From NCBI GenBank assembly GCA_030737875.1, contig CM060910.1, positions 619,889,303 to 619,953,302 on the forward strand: DNA of 64,000 bases, read 5' to 3'. The stretch comes from Allium sativum. Lineage: Eukaryota; Streptophyta; Magnoliopsida; Asparagales; Amaryllidaceae. Positions 24,438-37,140 of the stretch are shown piece after piece. The notes below the pieces were generated by a model that saw only the letters and a program-made list of their open reading frames with translations, was not told the DNA's origin and did not search any database. The translations under genes and the position numbers were made by a program. Position 1 is the first letter of the stretch, and every line of letters starts with the position of its first letter.

Positions 24438-27177
24438 CACCTTAAACCTACCCTAATCCATACTAAAAATAGTAATGATGGCCTCATGCCGCCAAAATCA
24501 AACTTGAGAGAGCCTCCACTAGTTTATGAAGGAAGTTGCAAGCTAATCACTCTCTAATCAATCTCCAATCATCACCATCTTCATATTTTGCAACTAATTC
24601 CACTTCATAAGTTTGCTAATCTTGGGGTTGGTGAGTTTCTATCACTTTAACATCAATTGTTAAAGTAAGTAGATTGGGTGTAATGAGACTTATGGTCTTA
24701 AATGCGGATTAGTGAGTTTGAATCATTTGTAATGATATGCTACTCTATGTTTTTCTATGTTTATGCATAAGTTGGTTTATGCATGTTTAATAAGTTGGTT
24801 TATGCATGCTTAACAAGTGGGTTTATGCATATTTAATAAGTTGGATTATGCATGTTTAATAAGTGGGTTTATGCATATTTAATAAGTGGATTTATGCATG
24901 TTTAACAAAGTGAGTTATGCAAGTTCATATGCAAGTTATGTGTATGATGTTATGTAAGTTATGTATATGCTTAAATGCAAGTTTAACTTGATATGCAAGT
25001 TATGCATGCTTATGCAAGTATATGGATGCTTATGCAAGATATGTATGTGCTTAAATGCAAGTTTAACATGATATGCAAGTTATGAATGCTTATGCAAGTA
25101 TGTGAATGCTTATGCAAGTATGTGAATGCTTATGCAAGTTATGTGTATGCTTAAATGCATGTTTAACATGTTATGCAAGTTATGAGAATGCTTATATGCA
25201 AGTTCAACATGTTATGCAAGATATGTGTATGATAATATGCAAGTTTGGGTTAAATGTAGTTGGGTTAATATATGCTCATATATGCAAGTTGCCATCCTCT
25301 TAACCCATGACAAAGTTATATGCTAAACCCATGATATTTGTGATGGATCTTCCCCTTTATTATGTCATGAAATGAGAACGATTTACGTGGGGAACGATGG
25401 GGTTAATAAATATGTTAATAAAAGTATGATTGGGTATGATTAAGCATACCATAAAAAAATAAATTAACATAAGTGGGAATTTACCTATTGAGTTAGGTCT
25501 ACCCCATGGGAATTTACCTATTGAGTTAGGTCTACCCATGTTATGAAAAACTTGATATTAATTAGGGATAATTAATATGGGGGTGATTAATTAGGTGTAA
25601 TTAATCAACTAAGACACGAGGTTGGACCCTTTTGTAGCGGAAGTCTGCCCGGAACCAACTGGCCATCCAGCGGCTACAAATGATTGGCCCAATGTGAGAG
25701 GTCTTAGTCATAAATTAAATACATGATTAAAGTAAAGACACGAGGTTAGACCCTTTTGATGACAGAAGTCTGCCCGGAACCGACCGGCATATCCAGCAGT
25801 CATAAAAGACGGTCTAATGTGAGAGGTCTTTATGAGGTCATGATCTTAATTAATTAATTAAGAAACACTTAACCATATTAGCATGTAGTGGGACATGAGG
25901 GGTTAAGTGGGTGCCTTGGGTGGCATGTGGAAAATTAGTGGTTGCCTTGGGTGGCATGTGGAATCTAGTGGGTTGCCTTGGGTGGCAATAGAAAATACGA
26001 TTAGAATACTTAACCAAGTGGAAACATGTAATTAAACATGATTAAAGGGTTAAGTGGGATACACTAGATAAGTGACAATCTTAGGTGGGTAGCTTGTGGG
26101 GGCCCATTTCAACCAATATCCCAAACGTATCTTTGTGGGCTCGACCCATGTCGAGTGACGGGACACGCATATTGGGCTTGATTATAAGAGGCCAAAACGG
26201 GTTAGCGGTGGCAACGCAAGTCCAACGGGTTTCATATGCGTGTGTGGGCCCGGGCTGGTAGATAAGCCGTTGTTGCATCGTGTAGATATAAAGTCGTGCA
26301 CCGTTGATATTATCAGGTGGCCACTTTGGGGAATGATACACCCCATTGTGGGACCAGCACGGGTATCTACGGTAGGGAGCCGATCGCTGGGGAGTAGTGG
26401 GTACACCTAATAAAGATAGGGGCAGACAGCACCTATGTAGGGGTACACGAAACTACTGGGTAAAATTGCTAAGTACACCTAGTGGAGATAGGGGCAGACG
26501 ACACCTATGTAGTGGGCTAGGAGTACACGAAACTACTGGGGAAATTTTCTAAGTCCTTGGGAGGGATCAACCTTTGAGAAGGAATGACTGGTGTGGTGCA
26601 GTGTAGTAATTATCCTTGGGTGGGTAGATGCGTCTTTATAGTTATCCTAGTTTATCCTAAGTCTACCAAGCTGCTTAGTGTAGCCATTCATCCCCAGACA
26701 TTACCGTATGTCAAGTTTATGTCTTCTCTGGTTACTTTAATGATTGTACTGTCAAAGTTATAGGACTCGCTCAGACTTATGTCTGACCCCGTTGTTTTTA
26801 TCTTTTTCCCAACCCTCAGGTCCTACGGTGGATCCTAGCAGTAGTGGAGCTTGATCGGATTGCTGTTCCAGTCTTTAGGAGCTTGGATAGATGTAAAGCT
26901 CCAGTTATCCAGTTATCTTTTCTTTTGTCCTGGCTATTGTATGAGAGAGTGGGATTATGTACTTCTTTATTTTGATGGATATTGTACTTGACTTTTATTG
27001 TGGTTTTATGATGTAACCAGACATGTTTATTTCCGCTGTTATGAGATGATGTTTTAAATTTCAAGTACTATTTATATCTGTCTTGTTGTAATTTTTCTGT
27101 TCTATATTCACTAAAATACTCCACCGATGCTATGGCATTCCCTTAGAGAGTGACCATAGCGGGAGTGGGGTGTTACA

Positions 27178-27182
27178 AACAC
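27178..27182. repeat. Target-site duplication AACAC (right) of gypsy A
   Basis: Exact partner of 15591-15595. Confidence 0.92.
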
Positions 27183-28174
27183 AAATCCACTTAACAAAAT
27201 GTTATTTTTGTTTTAAACTCTTTTATTTGGACAAAAATATTCATCTTGTTTTCAACCATTATATTTTGACAAAAATGACAATTTTGTTTCAACAATTATA
27301 TTCAAAAAAAATTGATATTTTTATCCTAACATAACATTATTCTAAATAATGGCATTTTACTTAAACAATTAAAGATTATATTTTATCTTATCAAATATAT
27401 AAAATTCGACCAATTATCACCACCATAGTCAATCAATCAATCAAAATTTTATACGGTACATATATTTAATATTACAATCAATATAAATATATATATATAT
27501 TTATTTATTTATTTTTATTTTAATTTTTAATTGAGAAATCTCACCTTGGGGGTTTTGAATTCCTCAAAATTTTAGATTGCCCAGTTTCTGCTCTGGTCTG
27601 TTCCATGTTGTAGATCTCATCATTGTGATTCCAACAAAGCTGAAATCGTCTGATTTCATCGCTGTTTGAACAAGATATGATAATTATTCATTTGATTATA
27701 TAAATAAATTAATTACGATAATTAAGGTCATAATTACCCTAACTAAAATTTAATCCTCATCCCTTCTTCCTGTAACACGACTTCGTCCCCCGTAACCCAT
27801 CACCGGAAAATAACTTCCGCCGTGCATGCAATTTCAAGTCGACGTTCATCGATCTGAACCCATCACGTCCTGCGCCTTGGTCCGAGCTTCTAGAGTCTCC
27901 AACCTAGTGCAGCTCGCACCTACCTAGGGTCGCGAACTTCTGATCGAATGATGACACTTCCTGCTCCAATTTCTCTCTCCAGCAACACAAAATACGATCT
28001 CACTCGTATGGATTGAAAGGTGATAGAAAGGTCTATAATGTGTGCTTAAGAGTGGGTATCTAATTCGTAGTGGATTGACAGTATTTGATGGATTATTTTT
28101 AGACAATATCATCCATTGTTTTAATCCCTGGTGGCTGCGTTGTGAATAGGATTAGGGTTTCTAAACCTAGGTTG

Positions 28175-28182
28175 TATTTATA
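28175..28182 (-). promoter_or_regulatory. TATA box of LTR F
   Basis: TATAAATA on the minus strand about 885 bp after the LTR start, the same distance as the TATAAAG of LTR B. Confidence 0.5.
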
Positions 28183-29289
28183 ATATCATAATATTTAATT
28201 TTCTAGTTTTCACAAAAAAGTCCGTTAATTTCTAATAACTCCAAATTCAACCCAACTAATGTTGCCTCTAGCCAAATACCCCTATTCCGGACACAATGGA
28301 CTAGGTCCCGTCAGCCAGTTTGATCGTCTCGGCCAACTTTTATTTAATTTAAAATATAAATCATTTAATTATTTAATTTGATCGTACATTTTAATTTACT
28401 GTGGCTACGTATTGACTCTAAAAATTACAGAAAATTTATTTCTAGCTATATTTTGACGATACGGTCCTAACAAAATTAATTTCGTCGAATTTAGAGACCG
28501 TTTGAAAAATGGCCATTTTCTGGTCGATCCAATTTTATTGAAATTGACAAAACACAATTTAATTTGCCAAGCTCACATATTGATTCCAAAAATTATGAAA
28601 ATTGGAATCTAACAATAATTTGACATTTCGGATCCAACCAAAGTGGTTTCGTCGAATACGGAGGTCATTTGCAAAATGGCTATTTATTATATTAAAAAAT
28701 ATATATTAATTCTATAGCGACTATTCTGAATATTCAACTTGCCATAACTTTTACTTCCCACTATGAAATTTCCTTTTTTCAGATTTGTTGGAAAGATATT
28801 TTTAAACAGATTTAAATATTTTTGGTTTCACTAAAATCCGATTTATTTTGCATCTTGTACATTTAGTCAAAGTTCAAATTCAAAATTTCAAACTACCGCG
28901 CTATTTCTACTCTTTTTATAATTGAAATAATTATATTCATTCTTACTTCGATTTAAATTAATTTTTAATTGTTATTATCAATAATAAATTATTTAAAATA
29001 TTTATAATCCATTGAAATTTCTAAAATAATTTTTTTAAATTGGTTCCAAAATTCCGGGTTATTACAGTAATTCACGGGACCACGCCGTATGTCACGGAAC
29101 GGGTTTTCTCCCATGAATACCAAAACTTGAAATAAAATGATTTAATAAACAATGGAATGCTTTTGGAAAAATGAAGCTATCATAAGACTCAGGTCCCATC
29201 ACACAATGCAACGCAAGCCGGAGGATAGAGTTTTACCCTATAATAGCCAAATACGCTTGGTATGTTTTAAAAACAAATCATTCAATACT

Positions 29290-29297
29290 ATTATAAG
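29290..29297. repeat. Left 8-bp target-site duplication of hAT-like element
   Basis: ATTATAAG; the right counterpart is ATTATAAA at 30041-30048 (7 of 8 match). Confidence 0.6.
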
Positions 29298-30040
29298 CAA
29301 GGTTTTAAATCTCGGATATCGGTCGCGTTTCGTCTTGGGTATTTTATAGACTCGGTCTCTTATCGGGGGAGATCTCGGACGAGATGAGTCTAACTCGGGA
29401 GTTCATCTCGGATTTTCATCTCGGGTCTGAAAGTTCATATCGGGACAATCTCGGGGTACATGATATTTTAACAAAATGATTTTTATGAATGCTATCTAAA
29501 ACATAGTAACTTAAACTTAAAATACAAAATAACTTTATTATTCTTTATTTTGCAAATGATCATTCATACTCTAAATCGTAATATGCTTAAAACAGGAATA
29601 TTGTTAGACAGGAAACATTAAAAGGATCCAAAACATAAAAAAATTCAGCATAAACAGACCATAAAATAATAATTTCATAAGTAACATGTATGTAAAAAGA
29701 CGAATATGAAAATCATAGGCATTGCAAAACATATACGAACATACAATATAGTCATTTAACATGCAAAATGTAAAATAACAAAAGATTGATATAGCTAGAT
29801 TTGAGTTTTTTAATTATAGTTCTAGTTCAGGCACAAATTTAAATTTTAACCAATAAAACTAATATCTCAGACGATATTCCAGTATTTCATCTCGGTCGAT
29901 ATATGGTTTGATATTGCAATATCTCGGGTGATATATTCGAAAGGAGATTTAGAGTGATATTTGCTGTTTCGTTTCGGAAGGAGCCAAAAACGAGATCTCG
30001 GAGGAGAACTTGGGCGATATTTGCGAGATTTGAAACAACG
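29298..30040. mobile_element. hAT-like non-autonomous element, 743 bp
   Basis: Its ends are imperfect inverted repeats: CAAGGTTTTAAATCTCGG on the left and, on the minus strand, CGTTGTTTCAAATCTCGC on the right (13 of 18 match). Flanked by 8-bp near-identical duplications, the size typical of hAT insertions. The paralogous LTR B (around 40580-40640, opposite strand) lacks this DNA. 'ATCTCGG' and 'GATAT' words recur in both subterminal regions, where they could be transposase-binding repeats (inference). No transposase frame. Confidence 0.6.
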
Positions 30041-30048
30041 ATTATAAA
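30041..30048. repeat. Right 8-bp target-site duplication of hAT-like element
   Basis: ATTATAAA, differing from the left copy only at the last base. Confidence 0.6.
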
Positions 30049-31639
30049 TGCATAGTATCATAAAACAACTTCAAATATAAATGTATCAATCATAGACGGC
30101 ATAGGTACCATATATTATATCGCCATACATTGGTTTACAACTAAAACCGAAAGGTCGTGTAAATGAAATTGGATTCCATCTATGAGTCGAGGCCAGGGAT
30201 GGCTCCTCTCAATTCGAGACACTCTAGCAAATGCCTCAGGATTAATTACACACTCTGGGCAATCCTTGGATCTTCAGGGCTAGTCCACACTTACTTTAGT
30301 GGATTGGTAATTCCTAAACACACGTTTCCCAGTCCTATCGGACCTATCTCTGAGCCAGTAGCGACTCAATATCCGAGGCGCCTCGCAATCCATCATCCAC
30401 ATAAGTAAAAATGTCTGGGCTTCATGCCATGACACCACTTCTGGCTAGAAAGAAACGTCGTGAACACCCTGCAATCACTATCTCGTTTTTGACTCATACT
30501 AGGTGTAAGGCTCGCGAATTAACGCTATACACAAAGCAATGTTGTTTAAAGTCATGCTTTGATCATCAACCATAAGACTCTTCTTTTCAAAAAAAGCCTA
30601 GATCAATTGCATCTTAGCATGCCACACTGACAATTCGTGCCATACGACTGATATCTATCAATATATAATCTCTAAGTTCATACGTCTCAGAGAAGGGTGT
30701 TAAGAAAAAGAATAAATTCTCCGCCACCAAACAGATATATATTGAATAGAAGTCAATCAACACATAATGAAATCCAATTTCAGACACACACCCATTTACA
30801 AGTCCGTTCTGGGTCTGAACGAAATCGATGGCACCTTATTCCTCGTCCCGTATGTCCAATACATGAGAGAGGTCTTCGCATATCCAGTCGATCTCCAAGT
30901 ACGTTTGGATGATCAGCACTTATTACCTTGTCTCGGGGGATCAACCCAATCAAGACATCATAATCATCCATTCGATGTGTAGATCCCGGCCTTCAACCAC
31001 CGTCTTCCTCGTTGACATTTAATCGTCGTATTAGTTATTCAGAATGGGATAAACCCGATCTTTCCGAGTAACTCGCGTATTTTATAATCAAGTGATAAAT
31101 AAACACATCATATGCCTCATTCCAATTCAGAATATTCTTTTATTCAAATATTCACATCTTTAGGGAAAGGTTCCCGTTAATTTTATCAAAGATAAATTCT
31201 TTTAAATTTATTCTTTGATTTTCCTTTAAATACTATTTCCAAAGATTTTATTTTATCCTTTACCAATTTTAAACCAAGTTAAGGTTTTTAAAACAAGTCG
31301 GGATTATCGAGCCTTATTGAAGTAATCATTTATTTTATTTTCCAATCCCAACCTATTCATCTCATGGAGTAAAATTGGTAGTACTCCATATCTAGCACCC
31401 CCTGGATTATCGGTAAATTTAATTACCATTTTACGTTTCAAATCTAATTAAAGATTTAACTATCGCCTAGAGTAAAACTGGTAGTACTCCCTATTCGATC
31501 AATTCATGAATTCGGTAAATTTAATTATCATTTAACTTTCAATCTATTTAATGATTTATTAAACTCCATTTAGTTTTAATCTCCAAAAATCATTACTTGA
31601 TGATTATTCAACCTTAAGAAATTAATCTTGTTTTTAACA

Positions 31640-32017
31640 AGGTTAAAGAATCAATGTTATTTAAAACAATGTTCACGATAAACCCAAATCATCTTCCATT
31701 ATCAATGGAATCTTCACGGAAAACAAATCAATATATAATCGATACGAATTTCCGTATCAAAATCAATACTATAAATGGCATAACGGCAAAGCCTTTTAAA
31801 TTACATAAATAGTAATGGTCTTCCTTTAAAGACGTTTATCTTGATTATTAAATCGAATTCCGTTCAATTCCAATTTAATATATTAAATTGGAAAGCTTTA
31901 CTCTGGAAAATTTCCATTAAATCTTAATAAAAAGATTTATAAATTCCAAATCATATCTTCACCGTTAATTGGGTTAAAGAACAATTGTTATTTAAAACAT
32001 TGTTCACGACAAACCCA
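31640..32017 (-). repeat. Two hairpin modules in LTR G
   Basis: Copies at 31640-31685 and 31971-32017. In the second, GAACAATTGTT and AACATTGTTC flank ATTTAA, giving a nearly perfect 10-bp stem. Equivalent to the F and B modules. Confidence 0.65.
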
Positions 32018-32905
32018 AAATCCACTTTGATATCAAATACAAGGCTCTAAATAAAAATTATATCGGCTTATATTCAATATTAAGTTCTGAAACCAACGGA
32101 TATCGCATTGGGAATAACGATATCTATATCTTCCAAATTCCTCAACAATATCTGTATAATCACGGAATCCAATATTGAAATATTCAAAAGATTATTTCCA
32201 TTCAAATCGATTCCAATTCATACGTTTGAAAATTCTGGTTATATCAAAAACCATTTACAAATCCAATTTAATTATTTAATATATTGGATTATTAATATAG
32301 TTAATAACTAGTTCATTTCGATAAAAATATATTTTTATCTTTCCAAACTTGGAAATTTTCATCCAAAAACCTTCCAAATCATTAATTATGATTTTACACA
32401 ATTAAAAATTAACCACTCAAATTTAAATCTCATATAATCATTGGAAAGATCTTTTTAGTACGAACCCAACAGTTCCATTTTTAGGAGAATCCGACGGTCG
32501 GATCTCCTGTTACGTCGATTTGAAGTCGATGGTTGAAATTCGCGAACAATCGCTGCTCGACGCGTTCTATTCAAGCCATTAAATATATAATATATATATA
32601 TCATCGATTTCCGTTTAAAATGTATTTTATAAATCGTTTATAAATTTATTTTAAAACGATTTCAACTTCCTTCAATTTTAAATCAAAAATGAATAATCCA
32701 TATCATTATAATATTAAAATGATAATATTTCAAAATATCAGATTTTGAAATCAATTCATTTCGATATTCATTATAAAATGAATAAAATCGACAAAAAATT
32801 CCGTTTGAGTTAAAATGGCACATTTCTACTTAACTCGGCTTTATATATTCATTTCAGCTATGAATATTTCTATATTTTTGTGTCCATCCAAAATCGGACA
32901 TTAAA

Positions 32906-32985
32906 ATCATATTTTGATTCAGTCGGCTGTGTAGTCTCGCGCTAAACATCCGTCCTACTAAAAAAAAGAAATCATATTTTGATTC
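32906..32985 (+). mobile_element. Tiny A-tailed retroposed fragment with 15-bp target duplications
   Basis: The direct repeat ATCATATTTTGATTC occurs at 32906-32920 and 32971-32985. Between them lie 50 bp (32921-32970) beginning AGTCGGCTGTGTAG and ending in an A-rich tail (AAAAAAAAGAA). Long target duplications plus an A tail are the marks of LINE-machinery retroposition. The 50-bp insert has higher GC than its surroundings and is absent from the paralogous parts of LTRs F and B. The source RNA is not recognised; it could be a 5'-truncated SINE or transcript end. Confidence 0.6.
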
Positions 32986-33154
32986 TTCATTGAAAATTAT
33001 TTTAAAATATTCGTTCATATTCTGAAATGGAATCAGACTTAATCAATTACCACATAATTTTATTTATATGGATTCCATACATCGCATGTATTCAAAAATA
33101 GTGAAAAACAACTATTAACAGCCAATTTACATCAAGAGTGCAATTTACAACTGT

Positions 33155-33211
33155 ATAAGCGTTAAATAATTAAATACCGCTTATCACAGTCTGTCAATCA
33201 ATCGGTTGACA
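33155..33211 (-). repeat. Pair of conserved hairpins in LTR G
   Basis: Hairpin 1: ATAAGCG (33155-33161) with CGCTTAT (33178-33184). Hairpin 2: TGTCAA (33192-33197) with TTGACA (33206-33211). Same order as in LTRs F and B. Confidence 0.65.
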
Positions 33212-34301
33212 TATAGTCAAATCCAAGGGATATGTGAATTAATTGTCATCCCCAGACTCGTGTGGGGTTTCAACCAACAACAATGAATTCAAATTAATCA
33301 CTGGTTAATAAATTTAACCAATTCTAATTTGATTCGAATTATTTTTCTAATTAGCCAATTTTCACTATTTAAATTATAAATAGATATTTATAATTTGATT
33401 TCAACTACATAATAATATTAACATTATTTTTAATATGTTAAACATCACAATCACAACACAATACAGTCAATTAAATAATCTATGGGTTTCAAACAACAGT
33501 GAATGTGAGCTAACAGGCACCATACAACATTTTTGTGATCATTAAACAAATAAAAATCAATACTGGCAATTCTATATATTCGGTTATAAAATAAATAATT
33601 GTACAAATATTTTAGTGAGAGAGTTCTCACATTGGTTCCCACTCCGTCAGTCTTTAATGGTTGATTTTATTTTCGAACTAAATTAAATGCACGTTTAATT
33701 TAGCTGAAAAATCCAATTTGCTATATTTCCATTTTGGTCAGTTTCATGTTGTAGTGTTCGACGATACGAGTGCAACGCAACTCGTTTCACTGAATTCCGA
33801 TCTCGCATGACAAAGATATAGCATTTAATACATTAATTCCAAAAATTAAATTAATTAATTAAATAATCAACGGAATCAACCCCTTTTCTGCCTTCTACAG
33901 ATGAATTGCCGAACCCAAAACCCACTGCTCCATCGTTACTCCTCCTTGCGCGCGCCTCAACGGTCCACTAGCCGACGATCGCTCACCACCATGTCACAGC
34001 CCTGACCTCCCTCCGCTTTCACCCCCAATGGCGGCGAGCCCGGTCGCCTCTAGCGCCGCGAAAACCAGTGTGACGGCAGCCTCTTTGAGTATAAAATCTA
34101 ACGAACCACTGCTCGAAATTTGATCAGACTCATATGGTTTTCAAGATCTTGAAATTCTCTTCAATCTTCGTTTAGAAACGAGAATGTAATTCGAATTATA
34201 TTTATAGATTTTTAGGGGAAAAGCATCGTGCAAAACTGGCCCTTGAAATCGATTGTGGCAGTTGCAGATATTTGAGGGGCTACGGTTTTGAATGGGTGGG
34301 G

Positions 34302-34309
34302 TATTTATA
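34302..34309 (-). promoter_or_regulatory. TATA box of LTR G
   Basis: TATAAATA on the minus strand, at the position corresponding to the LTR B TATA box. Confidence 0.45.
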
Positions 34310-35998
34310 TATTTATTTTATTTAATTCTAATATTCATTTAAAAGTGAGATTTTCGTCTGAACTCCAAATCAAACCCAACGATTGTCGCCTCTAACCAAA
34401 TACCCCTATTCTGGATAGAATGGGATATGTTTCATTAGCCAATTCGACTGTTTCGATCATTTTTTGCATTAATTAAAATATAAATTAATATAACGGTCAA
34501 TATTTAATTCCAATGTACATTTTAATTTATCGGGGCCACATACTGACTCCAAAAATTACGAATATTGAAATCTAGCTATGTTTTGACGATACGGTCCTAA
34601 CAAAATTAATTTCATCGAATTTGGAGACCGTTTGTAAAATGGCCTTTTTCTAGTCGATTAAATTCAAACTGAAACTGAAAACACATTTAAATTCACTGCG
34701 CTCACATACTAATTCCAAAAGTTATGAAATTTTAACTGACTATAGTTTGAAATTCCGGATCCAATAAAAGTGGTTTCATCGAAAACGGAGGTCGTTTGCA
34801 AAATGGCTAATTTTAATGGCTATATTTATTATTAAAAATATATAAACCCTATAGCGACTATTCTAAATTTTAAAGTGGACGTACCTTACAATTTATAAAG
34901 TGAAATCTCAATCTCGTACATTCATTAGAATGTTACAACTCAAAATATTCCAACTATTCCTATTTCATTAAATTCTGACTTATTTTGAATCCTATACATT
35001 CAGTTAAAATTTAAAATCGAATTTTCAAACTACCGCGCCATTTCAAGTTTGTTTTATAATTAAAATAAATTTATATGTCCTAATTTCAATTTAAATAAAT
35101 TTATTGTAACAACCCGAAAAATCAAAACCAATTTAAAATTTCTATTTTGGTAATTTAAAAGAATTTTGAATATTTAAATGAATTGTTTTAAATAATAACG
35201 ACAAAAAAATTGTTTTTGACGAAGTTAAAACGAGTAAATTTATTTTAATTATAAAAGGAGTTTAAAATGGTGCGGCAGTTTGAAAATTCGATTTCAAATT
35301 TCAAATGAATGTACATGATTCAAAACAAATCAGATTTTAGTAAAACCAGAAATATTAGAATCTGTTTGAAAATATCTTTCCAACGGATGTGAAAAATTCC
35401 ATATTTCATAGCGGGGATAAAAAGTTATGTCCAGTTGAAAATTCTGAAAAGTCGCTGTGGAATTTATATATATTTTAATATATATATATATAGCCCTTAA
35501 AAATAGCCATTTTGCAAACGACCTCCGTTTTCGACGAAACCACTTTTGTTGGATCTGGGATGTCAATTTCTTGCTAGGTTTCAAAATTCATAATTTTTGA
35601 AATCAATATGTGAGCGTGGCAAAAGAAAACGTGTTTTGACAGTTTTAGTCAATTTGGATCAAACAGAAAATGGCCATTTTTCAAACCGTCTTCAAATTTG
35701 ACGAAATTAGTTTTGTTAGGACCGTATCATCAATACGAAGCTAGAAATAATTTTTCTGGAATTTTTAGAGTCAGTATGTGGACCCGACAAATTAAAATGT
35801 ACGTTCAAATCCATATTTGAATATTTTATATTTTAATTTGAAGAATAAATGATCATAACAGTCGAATTGGCCAACGAAACATATTCCATTGTGTCCAGAA
35901 TGGGGGTAATTAGCTAATGGCGATAGTCGTTGGGTGTGATTTGGAGTTCGTTTACGATTTTGACATTCAAAATTAATTAAAATAATAATTTAATTTCC

Positions 35999-36005
35999 TA
36001 TAAAG
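35999..36005 (+). promoter_or_regulatory. TATA box of LTR B (5' copy)
   Basis: TATAAAG about 895 bp into the LTR, followed about 40 bp later by a CTCTCTCTC leader. Conserved in the 3' LTR. Confidence 0.6.
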
Positions 36006-36635
36006 GGCCATAGTCAAACCCTAGTCAACTCCCTCTCTCTCTCAGCCATCGTTCTCGAATAGAAGGTGGAAAAAGCTCAGATTTTTTAGCTCAAAAATCT
36101 TCGAATCACGCAAAATAAACCCATGGTTCTTTGGAGGAAATCAAAGTGCTCCTTCCCCTCTTCACAGCCATTCCAATTTCATTCATTCTCGTGCTGTATT
36201 TTGTTCGAATCGAGGACAGGAAGTAGCCGCCATCAATAAGTTTTTGGGAGCCAAAGAGGTGGCCGAGTTCATCGGCGTTGGAGGCGTTGCGGGTTCTCAC
36301 GTGGGGCTACGACGCGGTGGTGCTGGATCGGCCAACGATGATTGGAATCCGGTGCGACGACGTCATTTTCAGATCGAGGTTTAGGGCTGAACGATTTTCA
36401 GAATAACGAAGGGAGAGGGTAACGCTTCTAAACATTATTAAAAGCATTATTAATAGTTAGTTAATTATATTTTAATGTATAATTTGTTTAAAGTTTGCGA
36501 GGCAATAACTTTTTGCTATGTGGTCGAAATCCAGTGAAACAAGAGACACCGGGACCATGACGACGTCTTCTACATTCTTGAAGAGATCGGGGAATTTTCA
36601 GAGCTCGCTACAATTTTAGGTGAAGACGAAAGCAA

Positions 36636-36730
36636 AGTGAGAACTTCTCACTAAAATTTTTTCTGTTTAGTTATTTATTTTATAACTGCATATACGAACT
36701 GCTCCCCGTAGTCCACAGACCATGGACGAC
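36636..36730 (+). repeat. Conserved palindrome and hairpin in LTR B
   Basis: AGTGAGAA-C-TTCTCACT (36636-36652) is an 8-bp inverted repeat with one central base. It is followed by a hairpin with arms GTAGTCCA (36708-36715) and TGGACGAC (36723-36730). The 3' LTR copy has a perfect 8-bp stem (GTCGTCCA / TGGACGAC, 44514-44536). LTR E has both elements in the same order (63107-63121 and 63218-63238). Confidence 0.7.
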
Positions 36731-37140
36731 TTGTTTGATTGTATTCTGTGTGAAAATTGATTGTGATGTAAAATGGATGGTATTGTGTTTGTTGATTGTA
36801 TTGTATGGAATAAAATATTTGAATAATAAAAATATCATTTTTATTGTATATATATATATAATATTTAAAATATTCATGTATGAAATAAAATATTTAAACA
36901 ATAAAAATATCATTTTTATTGTATATATGAACGGTACAAAATAGCCCTGTATTGAAATAAATATTCATTTACAAACCGGACGGTTTGTCTATGTACACAT
37001 ATTTATCTGATATGGATTGGGACGATAAATTTTACATATAGCCCAACTTCACAAATAATAAACAGTATTTGTTGTTTGAAAACCCCACACAGGTATTGGG
37101 ATAATATTTGACATACACTGATCCCGATAATTAGTGGTAT

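Larger units (their letters stand above)
15596..27177 (+). mobile_element. Ty3/gypsy LTR retrotransposon A, near-complete (11.6 kb)
   Basis: Two 3.22-kb LTRs, a 5-bp target-site duplication, primer binding site, gag, protease, reverse transcriptase, RNase H, integrase and polypurine tract are all present in gypsy order. Long LTRs and a C-terminal chromodomain-like tail after integrase point to the chromovirus group, probably Tekay/Del (inference). By eye the LTRs differ at about 20 of some 3,222 positions (about 0.6 percent), so the insertion is recent. With a rate of 1.3e-8 per site per year this would be about a quarter of a million years. It is not intact: the protease catalytic Asp is Asn and the pol frame is broken twice. 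Confidence 0.95.
23955..27177 (+). repeat. 3' LTR of gypsy A (3,223 bp)
   Basis: Starts TGTAACACCCCG and ends GGGGTGTTACA. About 20 differences from the 5' LTR were counted by eye, including one 1-bp indel (26381 region, GGGAGCCGATCG against GGGAGCGATCG). It carries the E2F palindrome (24208-24225), the GTCGAC cluster, TATA box (24430-24437) and minisatellite. Confidence 0.95.
27178..29066 (-). repeat. Long LTR F, proximal segment with LTR start
   Basis: On the minus strand it begins TGTAATAACCCGGAA at 29066, matching the starts of LTRs B (TGTAACAACCCG) and E (TGTAATAACCCGG). The next about 900 bp match the promoter-proximal part of LTR B, for example the 'tgagctgagcttggcaaa'/'gacgaaac' type blocks. 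A TATA-like box lies at 28175-28182 on the minus strand, with a leader region at about 27780-28140 that is richer in GC. Pieces of F visible here total about 5.26 kb. It is inserted into LTR G. Confidence 0.85.
29067..35104 (-). repeat. Long LTR G, 6.0 kb, truncated at both ends by insertions
   Basis: On the minus strand, 35104 corresponds to about 90 bp after an LTR start and 29067 to about 430 bp before an LTR end when compared with LTR B. The left edge is the start of LTR F, the right edge the start of LTR B, so both inserted into G. It shows the same order of blocks as B: promoter region (TATA 34302-34309), conserved palindrome (33615-33630), hairpin pair (33155-33211), hairpin modules (31640-31685 and 31971-32017) and the distal block with 'ccgtatgtcacggaac'. 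It contains a hAT-like insertion and a short retroposed fragment. No coding sequence. Confidence 0.85.
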
